A stretch of DNA of 22,506 bases from Proteobacteria bacterium SG_bin5 (GTDB lineage: Bacteria > Pseudomonadota > Alphaproteobacteria > Sphingomonadales > Sphingomonadaceae). Each line of letters opens with the position of its first letter. The first letter of the stretch is position 1. Where the stretch lies: positions 1 through 22,506 of the forward strand of contig LWDI01000068.1 in assembly GCA_002083475.1 (NCBI GenBank). The letters are read 5' to 3'. Under the pieces are notes generated by a model that was given only the letters and a program-made list of their open reading frames with translations, was not told where the DNA came from and made no database searches. Both the position numbers and the translations under genes were made by a program. This document shows, piece by piece, positions 6,560 through 13,380 of the stretch.

Positions 6560-7615
6560 ATGACCAGCTGGACTTCCGCTTATCTCGGCTATGGCTGGTC
6601 GTGGTTCCTGTGGACCCTGATCGACATCCTCGTCATCGCTTTCCCGGTGATGCTCGCGGTGGCGATGATCATCTATGCCGACCGCAAGATCTGGGCGGCG
6701 ATCGCGCTGCGGAAAGGACCGAACGTCGTCGGGCCATTCGGGCTGCTCCAGTCCTTCGCGGACGGGATCAAGGTGTTCCTGCAGGAAACGATCATTCCGG
6801 CGAGCGCCAACAAGGGCCTGTTCCTGCTCGCGCCGATCATCACTTTCACGGTCGCCTTGATCGTGTGGGCGGTGATCCCGTTCGCGCCCGGGGTGGTGCT
6901 CGCCAACATCAATGTCGGGCTGCTCTACGTGCTCGCCGCGTCGTCGCTGGGTGTGTACGGCGTCATCATCGCGGGCTGGTCGAGCAATTCGAAATATCCG
7001 TTTTACAGCGCCTTGCGTGCATCGGCGCAGATGGTGTCTTACGAAGTCGCGATCGGTTTCGTGCTGATTTCGGTGGTGCTCTGGGCGGGGAGCTTCAACC
7101 TCTCGACCATCGTCAACGCGCAGCAGGGGCATATTTTCGGGCTGTTGAACGGCTTCGGCTTCAACCCGCTGCTCTTCCCGATGGCGGTCGTGTTCTTCAT
7201 CAGCTCGATGGCCGAAACCGCGCGCGCGCCGTTCGACTTGACCGAGGCGGAAAGCGAGCTGGTCGCGGGCTTCCAGACCGAATATTCGTCGATGAGCTTC
7301 GCGCTGTTCTGGCTGGGTGAGTACGCCAACGTCATCCTGATGTGCGCGCTGAACGCGATCCTGTTCTGGGGCGGCTGGCTGCCGCCGCTCAACCTGCCGT
7401 TCCTCGATCTGCCGTTCGGGCTGAATATCCTGTGGCTGTTCGCCAAGATCTGGGTGTTCTTCTTCCTGTTCAGCTGGGTGAAGGCGACGGTGCCGCGCTA
7501 CCGCTATGATCAGCTGATGCGGCTGGGGTGGAAGGTGTTCCTGCCGCTGAGCCTCGTCTTTCTGTTCCTCGTCTCGGGCTATCTGATGCTCGTGCGTGTG
7601 GGAGTGCCGGCGTGA
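6560..7615 (+). CDS. nuoH: NADH-quinone oxidoreductase subunit H (ND1)
   Basis: Membrane-arm subunit at the junction with the peripheral arm, forming much of the quinone-binding chamber. 351 residues with about eight membrane helices. Family signatures are RKGPNVVGPFGLLQSFADG (residues 51-69), and AETARAPFDLTEAESELV (219-236) followed by AGFQTEYS, the conserved acidic loop next to the quinone site. Length is normal for the family when started at ATG 6560; the open frame upstream to 6287 is not needed and contains repeat-coded sequence. The stop overlaps the GTG of the following low-GC ORF (GTGA). Elsewhere nuoI normally follows directly. Confidence 0.97.
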   Translation: MTSWTSAYLGYGWSWFLWTLIDILVIAFPVMLAVAMIIYADRKIWAAIALRKGPNVVGPFGLLQSFADGIKVFLQETIIPASANKGLFLLAPIITFTVALIVWAVIPFAPGVVLANINVGLLYVLAASSLGVYGVIIAGWSSNSKYPFYSALRASAQMVSYEVAIGFVLISVVLWAGSFNLSTIVNAQQGHIFGLLNGFGFNPLLFPMAVVFFISSMAETARAPFDLTEAESELVAGFQTEYSSMSFALFWLGEYANVILMCALNAILFWGGWLPPLNLPFLDLPFGLNILWLFAKIWVFFFLFSWVKATVPRYRYDQLMRLGWKVFLPLSLVFLFLVSGYLMLVRVGVPA

Positions 7616-8079
7616 ACCCGATTTTGATCCTCGCCGCGGCTGCTAGTGTTTTGCGGTACGACTGCGAGCTTGACCCGATACGGTCGTTGATCGAGACCAA
7701 AGAAGGGGTGCGCTTGCAGGAAATAAGTTTCCCGAGTGTTCCGAGGGAGAATTGGAAGTTCCAGGTCAAGATAACAACGTCGACCAATGATCAATTGGTG
7801 GCCGACGTTTCTTGGAAAGATGATCCCATCCAGATCAGCGGTATCCACCCTGTGTTGATGACATCGAAGGCGTCATACACGTTCTTTTCTGCGCGAGCGG
7901 CTGGATGCATGTTTACGGAAACTGGGTGCCTGACGACCGTACAGCTCGTCGACCAAGCTGATGGAGCTATTGTCGACATTATGCCGGTGGCTTTGGCAAC
8001 CGACAGCAAGGCTGGCACCCGTAAGCCGTTTACTGTAATTGCGAAGGGCAAGTGCCGTAGAGAGGGGAAGTTATCGTGA
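7612..8079 (+). CDS. Unknown 155-residue protein of low GC, inserted between nuoH and nuoI
   Basis: GTG at 7612 overlaps the nuoH stop, and its TGA overlaps the nuoI GTG, so both junctions are GTGA. The N-terminus NPILILAAAASVLRYDC is a short hydrophobic stretch with Ala-rich end, which could be a weak signal peptide or a lipoprotein-like leader, but without a clear positively charged start. The rest is beta-strand-like with four cysteines (C18, C102, C108 and C149) that could form disulphides if exported. GC content in sampled lines is about 47-52%, clearly below the 60-70% of the flanking genes, and codon use is correspondingly less GC-biased. This suggests either horizontal origin or weak selection. 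No family recognised. The translationally coupled fit argues that it is expressed. Confidence 0.72.
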   Translation: MNPILILAAAASVLRYDCELDPIRSLIETKEGVRLQEISFPSVPRENWKFQVKITTSTNDQLVADVSWKDDPIQISGIHPVLMTSKASYTFFSARAAGCMFTETGCLTTVQLVDQADGAIVDIMPVALATDSKAGTRKPFTVIAKGKCRREGKLS

Positions 8080-8561
8080 GCGTCTTGCAAACCCTCAAAG
8101 CCTTCACCCTTTGGGAATTTCTGAAGGCTCATGCGCTGACCTTGAGCTATTTCTTCAAGCCCAAGGCGACGATCAACTATCCGTTCGAAAAGAACCCGAT
8201 CTCCCCGCGCTTTCGCGGCGAGCACGCCTTGCGCCGCTATCCCAATGGCGAGGAGCGGTGCATCGCGTGCAAATTGTGCGAGGCGATCTGCCCCGCGCAG
8301 GCGATCACGATCGAGGCCGAGCCGCGCGCCGACGGCAGCCGGCGCACCACGCGCTACGACATCGACATGACCAAGTGCATCTATTGCGGCTTTTGCCAGG
8401 AGGCCTGCCCGGTCGATGCGATCGTCGAGGGGCCGAATTTCGAATTTTCGACCGAAACGCGCGAGGAGCTGATCTACGACAAGGCCAAGCTGCTCGATAA
8501 CGGCGATCGCTGGGAAAGCGTGCTCGCCGCCAATCTTGCCGCCGATGCGCCCTATCGCTAA
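8076..8561 (+). CDS. nuoI: NADH-quinone oxidoreductase subunit I (TYKY, 2x4Fe-4S)
   Basis: Ferredoxin-like subunit connecting the peripheral arm to the quinone site through clusters N6a and N6b-type 4Fe-4S centres. Two classical motifs are visible: C62, C65, C68, C72 (CIACKLCEAIC) and C101, C104, C107, C111 (CIYCGFCQEAC). An N-terminal amphipathic region and the conserved NYPFEKNPISPRFRGEHALRRYPNGEERC segment precede them. Length of 161 residues is typical. GTG start at 8076 overlaps the upstream TGA, with GAGGGGAAG as ribosome-binding tract at 8062-8070. The C-terminal DAKLLDNGDRWE-type ending of the family is present (YDKAKLLDNGDRWE). Confidence 0.97.
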   Translation: MSVLQTLKAFTLWEFLKAHALTLSYFFKPKATINYPFEKNPISPRFRGEHALRRYPNGEERCIACKLCEAICPAQAITIEAEPRADGSRRTTRYDIDMTKCIYCGFCQEACPVDAIVEGPNFEFSTETREELIYDKAKLLDNGDRWESVLAANLAADAPYR

Positions 8562-8588
8562 AGCCGCCGCGACACCGATTCAACGAAC

Positions 8589-8632
8589 GGCGGCCAGCCG
8601 CGCCGCCGCCGCCCGGGCGCCAGCTGGCGGCC
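8589..8632. repeat. GC-rich inverted repeat in the nuoI-nuoJ spacer
   Basis: GGCGGCCAGC (8589-8598) pairs with GCTGGCGGCC (8623-8632) with one mismatch, enclosing a pure G+C loop region. There is no T-run after it, so it is not a typical intrinsic terminator. It may be an mRNA processing or stabilising hairpin, or a decayed palindromic element. Confidence 0.5.
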
Positions 8633-8650
8633 CAGGACGATGCCGGAAAC

Positions 8651-8655
8651 AGGGG
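8651..8655 (+). promoter_or_regulatory. Shine-Dalgarno favouring the TTG start of nuoJ
   Basis: AGGGG lies eight bases before TTG 8664. The only alternative tract, AGGA at 8634-8637, is just two bases from the ATG at 8640, which is too close. This supports the TTG start. Confidence 0.5.
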
Positions 8656-8663
8656 CTCAAAGC

Positions 8664-9275
8664 TTGATCCAGGTCTTCGCCTTTTATCTTTTCGCCGGCA
8701 TCACCTTGCTGTCGGGCGCGATGACGATCGCCTCGCGCAACCCGGTGCATTCGGTGTTGTGGCTGATTTTCGCTTTTTTCAACGCCGCCGGGCTGATGGT
8801 GCTGGCGGGCGCCGAGTTCATCGCGATGCTGCTGGTGATCGTTTACGTCGGCGCGGTCTCGGTGCTGTTCCTGTTCGTGGTGATGATGCTCGACGTCGAT
8901 TTCGTCGCGCTGCGGCGGGGCGTTTACGCTTATGTATGGCCGGGCCTCGCGCTCGCGACCGCCTTGGCGGTGGAGATTTTCATCGCGGTCGGCGCCTGGC
9001 GAACGGGGCCGATCGCGCTCGGCCGCCGCATCGCGCCGACGCCCGCAGCCAAGCCCAATATCGAGGCGATCGGCGAGCTGCTCTATTCGCGTTACCTCTA
9101 TATTTTCGAAGCCGCCGGGCTGGTGCTGCTGGTCGCGATGATCGGCGCGATCGTGCTCACCCACCGCAAACGCCAGGGGGTGAAGCCGCAGAATGTCGGC
9201 CGCCAAATCGCGCGCCGGCCCGAGGAAGCGGTGCGGAACGTCAACCAGCCGGTCGGCCAGGGGGTGGAGCTGTGA
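8664..9275 (+). CDS. nuoJ: NADH-quinone oxidoreductase subunit J (ND6)
   Basis: Membrane-arm subunit with about five helices; helix 3 of this family contains the conserved pi-bulge region, seen here as GAEFIAMLLVIVYVGAVSVL. The opening FAFYLFAGITLLSGAM and the RNPVHSVLWLIFAFFNAAG segment are typical. I prefer TTG at 8664 (product starting M-I-Q-V-F, 203 residues) because family members start at this point and AGGGG lies eight bases upstream; the ATG at 8640 would add eight residues. The C-terminal tail of about 40 residues is hydrophilic. The gene is followed by a repeat-containing spacer rather than directly by nuoK, which is uncommon. Confidence 0.95.
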   Translation: MIQVFAFYLFAGITLLSGAMTIASRNPVHSVLWLIFAFFNAAGLMVLAGAEFIAMLLVIVYVGAVSVLFLFVVMMLDVDFVALRRGVYAYVWPGLALATALAVEIFIAVGAWRTGPIALGRRIAPTPAAKPNIEAIGELLYSRYLYIFEAAGLVLLVAMIGAIVLTHRKRQGVKPQNVGRQIARRPEEAVRNVNQPVGQGVEL

Positions 9276-9315
9276 TGAGCGAGCCGCGCCACTCGGCAAC
9301 CACCCAAATTCGCGC

Positions 9316-9394
9316 CGTCACCCCGGGCTTGACCCGGGGTCCCGCTTCTTCGGTCGCCCGGCAGCGGGACCTCGGCTCGGGGGCCTGGGTGACG
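9316..9394. repeat. Palindromic repeat, type 2, copy 1 (nuoJ-nuoK spacer)
   Basis: Left half contains CGTCACCCCGGGCTTGACCC followed by CGGGGTCCCGCT; right half AGCGGGACCTCGGCTCGGGG then a degenerate end GTGACG. It matches the copy at 15693-15772, which keeps the symmetric form with CGAGGCCGGGGTGACG. The family is widespread in sphingomonad genomes to my knowledge. The right half of this copy has accumulated changes, so it looks older than copy 2. Confidence 0.88.
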
Positions 9395-9427
9395 GGTTTC
9401 TTGGAAAACGCGTTGTTCGCATCGATT

Positions 9428-9431
9428 GGAG
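9428..9431 (+). promoter_or_regulatory. Shine-Dalgarno deciding the nuoK start
   Basis: GGAG ends seven bases before GTG 9439. No ATG is available in frame nearby upstream, so this site fixes the GTG start of nuoK. Confidence 0.55.
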
Positions 9432-9438
9432 CGCCGTT

Positions 9439-9744
9439 GTGATCGGGCTCATTCACTATCTCGTCGTCGCCGCGATCCTGTTCACCATGGGCGTGCTCGG
9501 CATTTTCCTCAACCGCAAGAACATCATCGTCATCCTGATGGCGATCGAGCTGATCCTGCTCGCGGTGAACCTCAATTTCGTCGCCTTCAGCGCGTTCCTG
9601 GGCGATCTGGTCGGCCAGGTTTTCGCGATGTTCGTGCTGACGGTCGCCGCCGGCGAAGCGGCGATCGGGCTCGCGATCCTGGTGATCTTCTTCCGTGGCC
9701 GCGGCACGATCGCGGTCGACGATGTCAATCGGATGAAGGGGTAA
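9439..9744 (+). CDS. nuoK: NADH-quinone oxidoreductase subunit K (ND4L)
   Basis: Small three-helix membrane-arm subunit; 101 residues, exactly the family size. The two membrane-embedded glutamates needed for proton transfer in this family are visible as E37 (AIELILLAVNLNF) and E73 (AAGEAAIGLAIL), equivalent to E36 and E72 of the enterobacterial protein. GTG at 9439 is chosen because the product then begins at the conserved point (MIGLIHYL) and GGAG lies seven bases upstream; the frame upstream contains no ATG and only repeat-derived sequence. The stop is two bases before nuoL. Confidence 0.96.
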   Translation: MIGLIHYLVVAAILFTMGVLGIFLNRKNIIVILMAIELILLAVNLNFVAFSAFLGDLVGQVFAMFVLTVAAGEAAIGLAILVIFFRGRGTIAVDDVNRMKG

Positions 9745-9746
9745 AG

Positions 9747-11843
9747 ATGGGCACCTCCATCCTGCTGATCGTTTTCCTGCCGCTGGTCGCGTCGCTGATC
9801 GCCGGGCTCGGCAATCGCGCGATCGGCAATGTCGCGGCCAAGAGCGTGACGACGGGGGCGTTGTTCGCCTCCTGCGCGCTCAGCTGGCCGATTTTCATCG
9901 CTTTCCTCCAAGGCGCCGCGCCCGCCACCGTCACCCCGATCTCGGCCTGGATCCATTCGGGCGGGATGGTGATCGATTGGTCGCTGCGGGTCGACGCGCT
10001 GACGGCGGTGATGCTCGTCGTGATCACCTCGGTCTCGGCGCTCGTCCACCTTTATAGCTGGGGCTATATGGCGGAGGACCCGGACCAGCCGCGCTTCTTC
10101 GCCTATCTCTCGCTGTTCACCTTCGCGATGCTGATGCTGGTGACGGCGCAGAACATCGTCCAGCTGTTCTTCGGTTGGGAAGGCGTCGGTCTCGCCAGCT
10201 ATTTGCTGATCGGCTTCTGGTTCAGGAAGCCGAGCGCCAAAGCGGCGGCGATCAAGGCGTTCGTCGTCAATCGCGTCGGCGATCTGGGCTTCATGCTCGG
10301 GATTTTCGCGGTTTACCTGGTGTTCGGCACCATCTCGATCCCCGAGATCCTGGCGGCGGTGCCCGATCATGCGGGCTCGACGATCGGTTTCCTCTGGTTC
10401 CGCGCCGATACGCTAACGGTGTGCTGCCTGCTGTTGTTCGTCGGCGCGATGGGCAAATCGGCGCAATTGGGGCTCCACACCTGGCTCCCCGACGCGATGG
10501 AAGGGCCGACCCCGGTCTCCGCGCTGATCCACGCCGCGACGATGGTGACGGCGGGCGTGTTCATGGTCTGCCGCCTGTCGCCCCTGTTCAACGCGAGCCC
10601 GATCGCGCTCGACGTGGTGATGGCGGTGGGCGCCGCGACCTGCTTCTTCGCGGCCACGGTTGGCCTGGTCCAGACCGACATCAAGCGCGTGATCGCTTAT
10701 TCGACCTGTTCGCAGCTCGGCTATATGTTCTTCGCCGCCGGCACCGGCGCCTATGGCGCGGCGATGTTCCATTTGTTCACCCACGCCTTCTTCAAGGCTT
10801 TGCTGTTCCTGGGCGCGGGGTCGGTGATCCATGCGATGCACCATGAGCAGGACATGCGCTATTACGGGGCCTTGCGGAAGCACATCCCGCTCACTTTCTG
10901 GGCGATGATGATGGGGACGCTCGCGATCACCGGCGTCGGCGTGCCCGCCGTGTTCGGCAACGAGTTGGCGATCGGTTTCGCGGGCTTCCATTCGAAGGAC
11001 GCGATCATCGAGGGTGCCTGGGCGGCCGGGCGCCAGGGCGCGGCGATCACCGGGATCATCGTCGCGCTGCTGACGAGCTTCTATTCGTGGCGACTGATGT
11101 TCCTCACCTTCTGGGGCAAGCCGCGCTGGGCGGGCTCCGAGCATATCCAGCACGCCGCGCACGGCCACGACCATGGCGACGCGCACGCGGTCGAACATCA
11201 TGGCGACGTCGCGCTTGAAGATGCCGGTCACACGCCCGATCCGCACGATGCCGCGCACGATCATGGGCATGAGGGCACCGCCGGCTATCACCCGCATGAG
11301 AGCCCCTGGACGATGCTTGTGCCGCTCGGGCTCCTATCGATCGGCGCGATCGCGGCGGGCTTCGTTTTCCACGGCGCGTTCATCGAGCCCGAGGCGGGCA
11401 AGAGCTTCTGGCGCGGCGCGCTCGCGTTCAACGAGCATCTCGCGCATGAAACGCACGAAGTGCCGCTCGGCGTGAAGCTGTCGACCGCGATCGTGATGTT
11501 GCTCGGCCTTTTTGGCGCCTGGCACGCCTATGTCCGCGATCCCTCGCTGCCGACGCGGACCGCCAATGGCGCGTGGCTGATCTATGATTGGCTGATGCAC
11601 AAATGGTATTTCGACGAGCTTTATGACCGGCTGTTCGTCCGTCCCGCCTTCGCGATCGGCCGGCTGTTCTGGAAGCGCGGCGACGAGCAGACGATCGACC
11701 GCTTCGGCCCCAATGGCGTCGCGGCGGTGGTCGCGAGCGGCAGCCGCGGGGCGGCAGCGCTGCAATCGGGCTATCTCTATACCTATGCCTTCGTCATGCT
11801 GATCGGGCTTACCGCTTTGGTCACCTGGGCAATCGCGAGCTGA
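9747..11843 (+). CDS. nuoL: NADH-quinone oxidoreductase subunit L (ND5)
   Basis: Distal antiporter-like proton-pumping subunit with the long lateral helix. 698 residues. Conserved residues of the Mrp-type core are visible: E145 in FFGWEGVGLASYLLIGFW and K237 in AMGKSAQLGLHTWLPDAMEGPTPVSALIHAAT, the lysine of the broken helix. A notable feature is the hydrophilic loop at residues 464-520 with 15 histidines in 57 positions (patterns HGHDHGDAH and HDAAHDHGH), placed before the last helices and the C-terminal lateral helix. Such a loop could bind metal ions, but the family function does not require it. The C-terminal part (NGAWLIYDWLMHKWYFDELYDRLFV region) is intact. ATG 9747 follows nuoK by two bases. 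Confidence 0.97.
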   Translation: MGTSILLIVFLPLVASLIAGLGNRAIGNVAAKSVTTGALFASCALSWPIFIAFLQGAAPATVTPISAWIHSGGMVIDWSLRVDALTAVMLVVITSVSALVHLYSWGYMAEDPDQPRFFAYLSLFTFAMLMLVTAQNIVQLFFGWEGVGLASYLLIGFWFRKPSAKAAAIKAFVVNRVGDLGFMLGIFAVYLVFGTISIPEILAAVPDHAGSTIGFLWFRADTLTVCCLLLFVGAMGKSAQLGLHTWLPDAMEGPTPVSALIHAATMVTAGVFMVCRLSPLFNASPIALDVVMAVGAATCFFAATVGLVQTDIKRVIAYSTCSQLGYMFFAAGTGAYGAAMFHLFTHAFFKALLFLGAGSVIHAMHHEQDMRYYGALRKHIPLTFWAMMMGTLAITGVGVPAVFGNELAIGFAGFHSKDAIIEGAWAAGRQGAAITGIIVALLTSFYSWRLMFLTFWGKPRWAGSEHIQHAAHGHDHGDAHAVEHHGDVALEDAGHTPDPHDAAHDHGHEGTAGYHPHESPWTMLVPLGLLSIGAIAAGFVFHGAFIEPEAGKSFWRGALAFNEHLAHETHEVPLGVKLSTAIVMLLGLFGAWHAYVRDPSLPTRTANGAWLIYDWLMHKWYFDELYDRLFVRPAFAIGRLFWKRGDEQTIDRFGPNGVAAVVASGSRGAAALQSGYLYTYAFVMLIGLTALVTWAIAS

Positions 11844-11850
11844 GGGGGCG

Positions 11851-13380
11851 ATGAACGGTTTTCCCATCCTATCGATCATGCTGCTCGTCCCCGCGCTCGC
11901 GGCGGCGGGGTGCTTGTTCCTCGATGCCAAGGGCGCGCGGTGGCTCGCGCTCGCGGCGACCTTGGTCGATCTCGCGCTCGGCATTTATCTCTGGGCGAAT
12001 TTCGATATCGGCGGCGCGCAGTGGCAGTTCGTCGAGCGATCGGCGCCGATCTTCGGCCAGTTCGGCTGGTCGCTGGGGATCGACGGCTTCGCGCTGATGC
12101 TGATCATGCTCAGCGTCTTCCTGATGCCGATCTGCATCGGCGCGAGCTGGGAATCGGTGACCGAGCGCGTGCCCGAATATATGGCCGCGTTCCTCTTCAC
12201 CGAAGTGCTGATGATCGGCACGTTCGCGGCGCAGGATCTGTTCCTCTTCTACGTCTTCTTCGAAGGCGGGCTGATCCCGATGTTCCTGATCATCGGCATT
12301 TGGGGCGGCGCGAACCGGGTGTACGCGAGCTACAAATTCTTTCTCTATACTTTGCTCGGCTCGCTGCTGATGCTGATCGCGATGCTCTACATGGCGCAGC
12401 AGGCGGGCACGAGCTACATCCCCGATCTGCTCCGGCATGATTTCCCGGTCGCGGCGCAAACCTGGCTGTGGCTCGCTTTCTTCGCTTCCTTCGCGGTGAA
12501 GATGCCGATGTGGCCGGTCCACACCTGGCTGCCCGACGCGCACGTCCAGGCGCCGACGGCGGGCTCGGTGATCCTGGCGGGGGTGCTGCTGAAGCTCGGC
12601 GGCTATGGTTTCCTGCGCTTCTCGGTGCCGATGTTCCCGCAGGCCTCGGCCGAGCTCACTTGGCTGATCCTGGCGCTGTCGGCGGTGGCGGTGATCTATA
12701 CCAGCCTCGTCGCGCTGGTGCAGAGCGACATGAAGAAGCTGATCGCTTATTCCTCGGTCGCGCATATGGCGATCGTGACGATCGGGCTGTTCGCCTTCAA
12801 CCGCCAGGGCATCGAAGGCGCGATGATCGTGATGCTCAGCCATGGGCTGGTCTCGGGCGCGCTCTTCCTGTGCGTCGGCATCATCTATGATCGGCTGCAC
12901 ACGCGCGAGATCGCGCGCTATGGCGGGCTCGCGATCAACATGCCGCGCTATGCGACTTTCTTCCTGCTCTTCACCATGGCCTCGATCGGGTTGCCGGGGA
13001 CGAGTGGGTTCGTCGGTGAATTTCTGTCGCTCGCGGGCACTTATCAGGTCTCGACCTGGGCGGCGCTGCTGTGCACGACCGGCATCATCCTGGGCGCGGC
13101 TTATATGCTTTATCTCTATGCCCGCGTCGCCTTCGGCGATCTGGTGCATCAGGACGTGAAGCTGATGCCCGATCTTTCGGCGCGCGAGCTGGCGATGCTC
13201 GTGCCGCTCGGGCTCGCGGTGCTGTGGATGGGGGTTTATCCCGAAAGCTTCCTCGCGCCGATGCGCGCCGATGTCGGCGCGTTGGTCGCGCGCGTGGCGT
13301 CGGCGAAGCCCGCCGGGGATTCGCTACCGACCCCGGGCAAGCCCGCCGCGACGGTCGCGGCCGCGGAGGCGCATCAATGA
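11851..13380 (+). CDS. nuoM: NADH-quinone oxidoreductase subunit M (ND4)
   Basis: Antiporter-like proton-pumping subunit, 509 residues, about 14 helices. The expected charged residues are present: E138 (YVFFEGGLIPMFLIIGIWGG), K217 (FAVKMPMWPVHTWLPDAHV) and K248 (GVLLKLGGYGFLRF). The C-terminal 35 residues are an Ala/Pro/Lys-rich hydrophilic tail (SAKPAGDSLPTPGKPAATVA) not needed for function. ATG 11851 has GAGGGGG just upstream, overlapping the end of nuoL. The stop overlaps the nuoN ATG by four bases (ATGA). Confidence 0.97.
   Translation: MNGFPILSIMLLVPALAAAGCLFLDAKGARWLALAATLVDLALGIYLWANFDIGGAQWQFVERSAPIFGQFGWSLGIDGFALMLIMLSVFLMPICIGASWESVTERVPEYMAAFLFTEVLMIGTFAAQDLFLFYVFFEGGLIPMFLIIGIWGGANRVYASYKFFLYTLLGSLLMLIAMLYMAQQAGTSYIPDLLRHDFPVAAQTWLWLAFFASFAVKMPMWPVHTWLPDAHVQAPTAGSVILAGVLLKLGGYGFLRFSVPMFPQASAELTWLILALSAVAVIYTSLVALVQSDMKKLIAYSSVAHMAIVTIGLFAFNRQGIEGAMIVMLSHGLVSGALFLCVGIIYDRLHTREIARYGGLAINMPRYATFFLLFTMASIGLPGTSGFVGEFLSLAGTYQVSTWAALLCTTGIILGAAYMLYLYARVAFGDLVHQDVKLMPDLSARELAMLVPLGLAVLWMGVYPESFLAPMRADVGALVARVASAKPAGDSLPTPGKPAATVAAAEAHQ

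Larger units (their letters stand above)
9275..9442 (+). other. nuoJ-nuoK spacer with a possible 55-codon ORF
   Basis: An ATG at 9275 overlaps the nuoJ stop (TGATG), and its frame ends in a TGA at 9440-9442 that overlaps the nuoK GTG. So a 55-residue peptide beginning MSEPRHSATTQIRAV would tile the gap exactly. About half of it is coded by a palindromic repeat (VTPGLTRGPA and similar), so it may be an old small gene interrupted by the repeat, or chance. Translation through it could carry ribosomes from nuoJ to nuoK. I would not call it a protein without homologues lacking the repeat. Confidence 0.3.
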
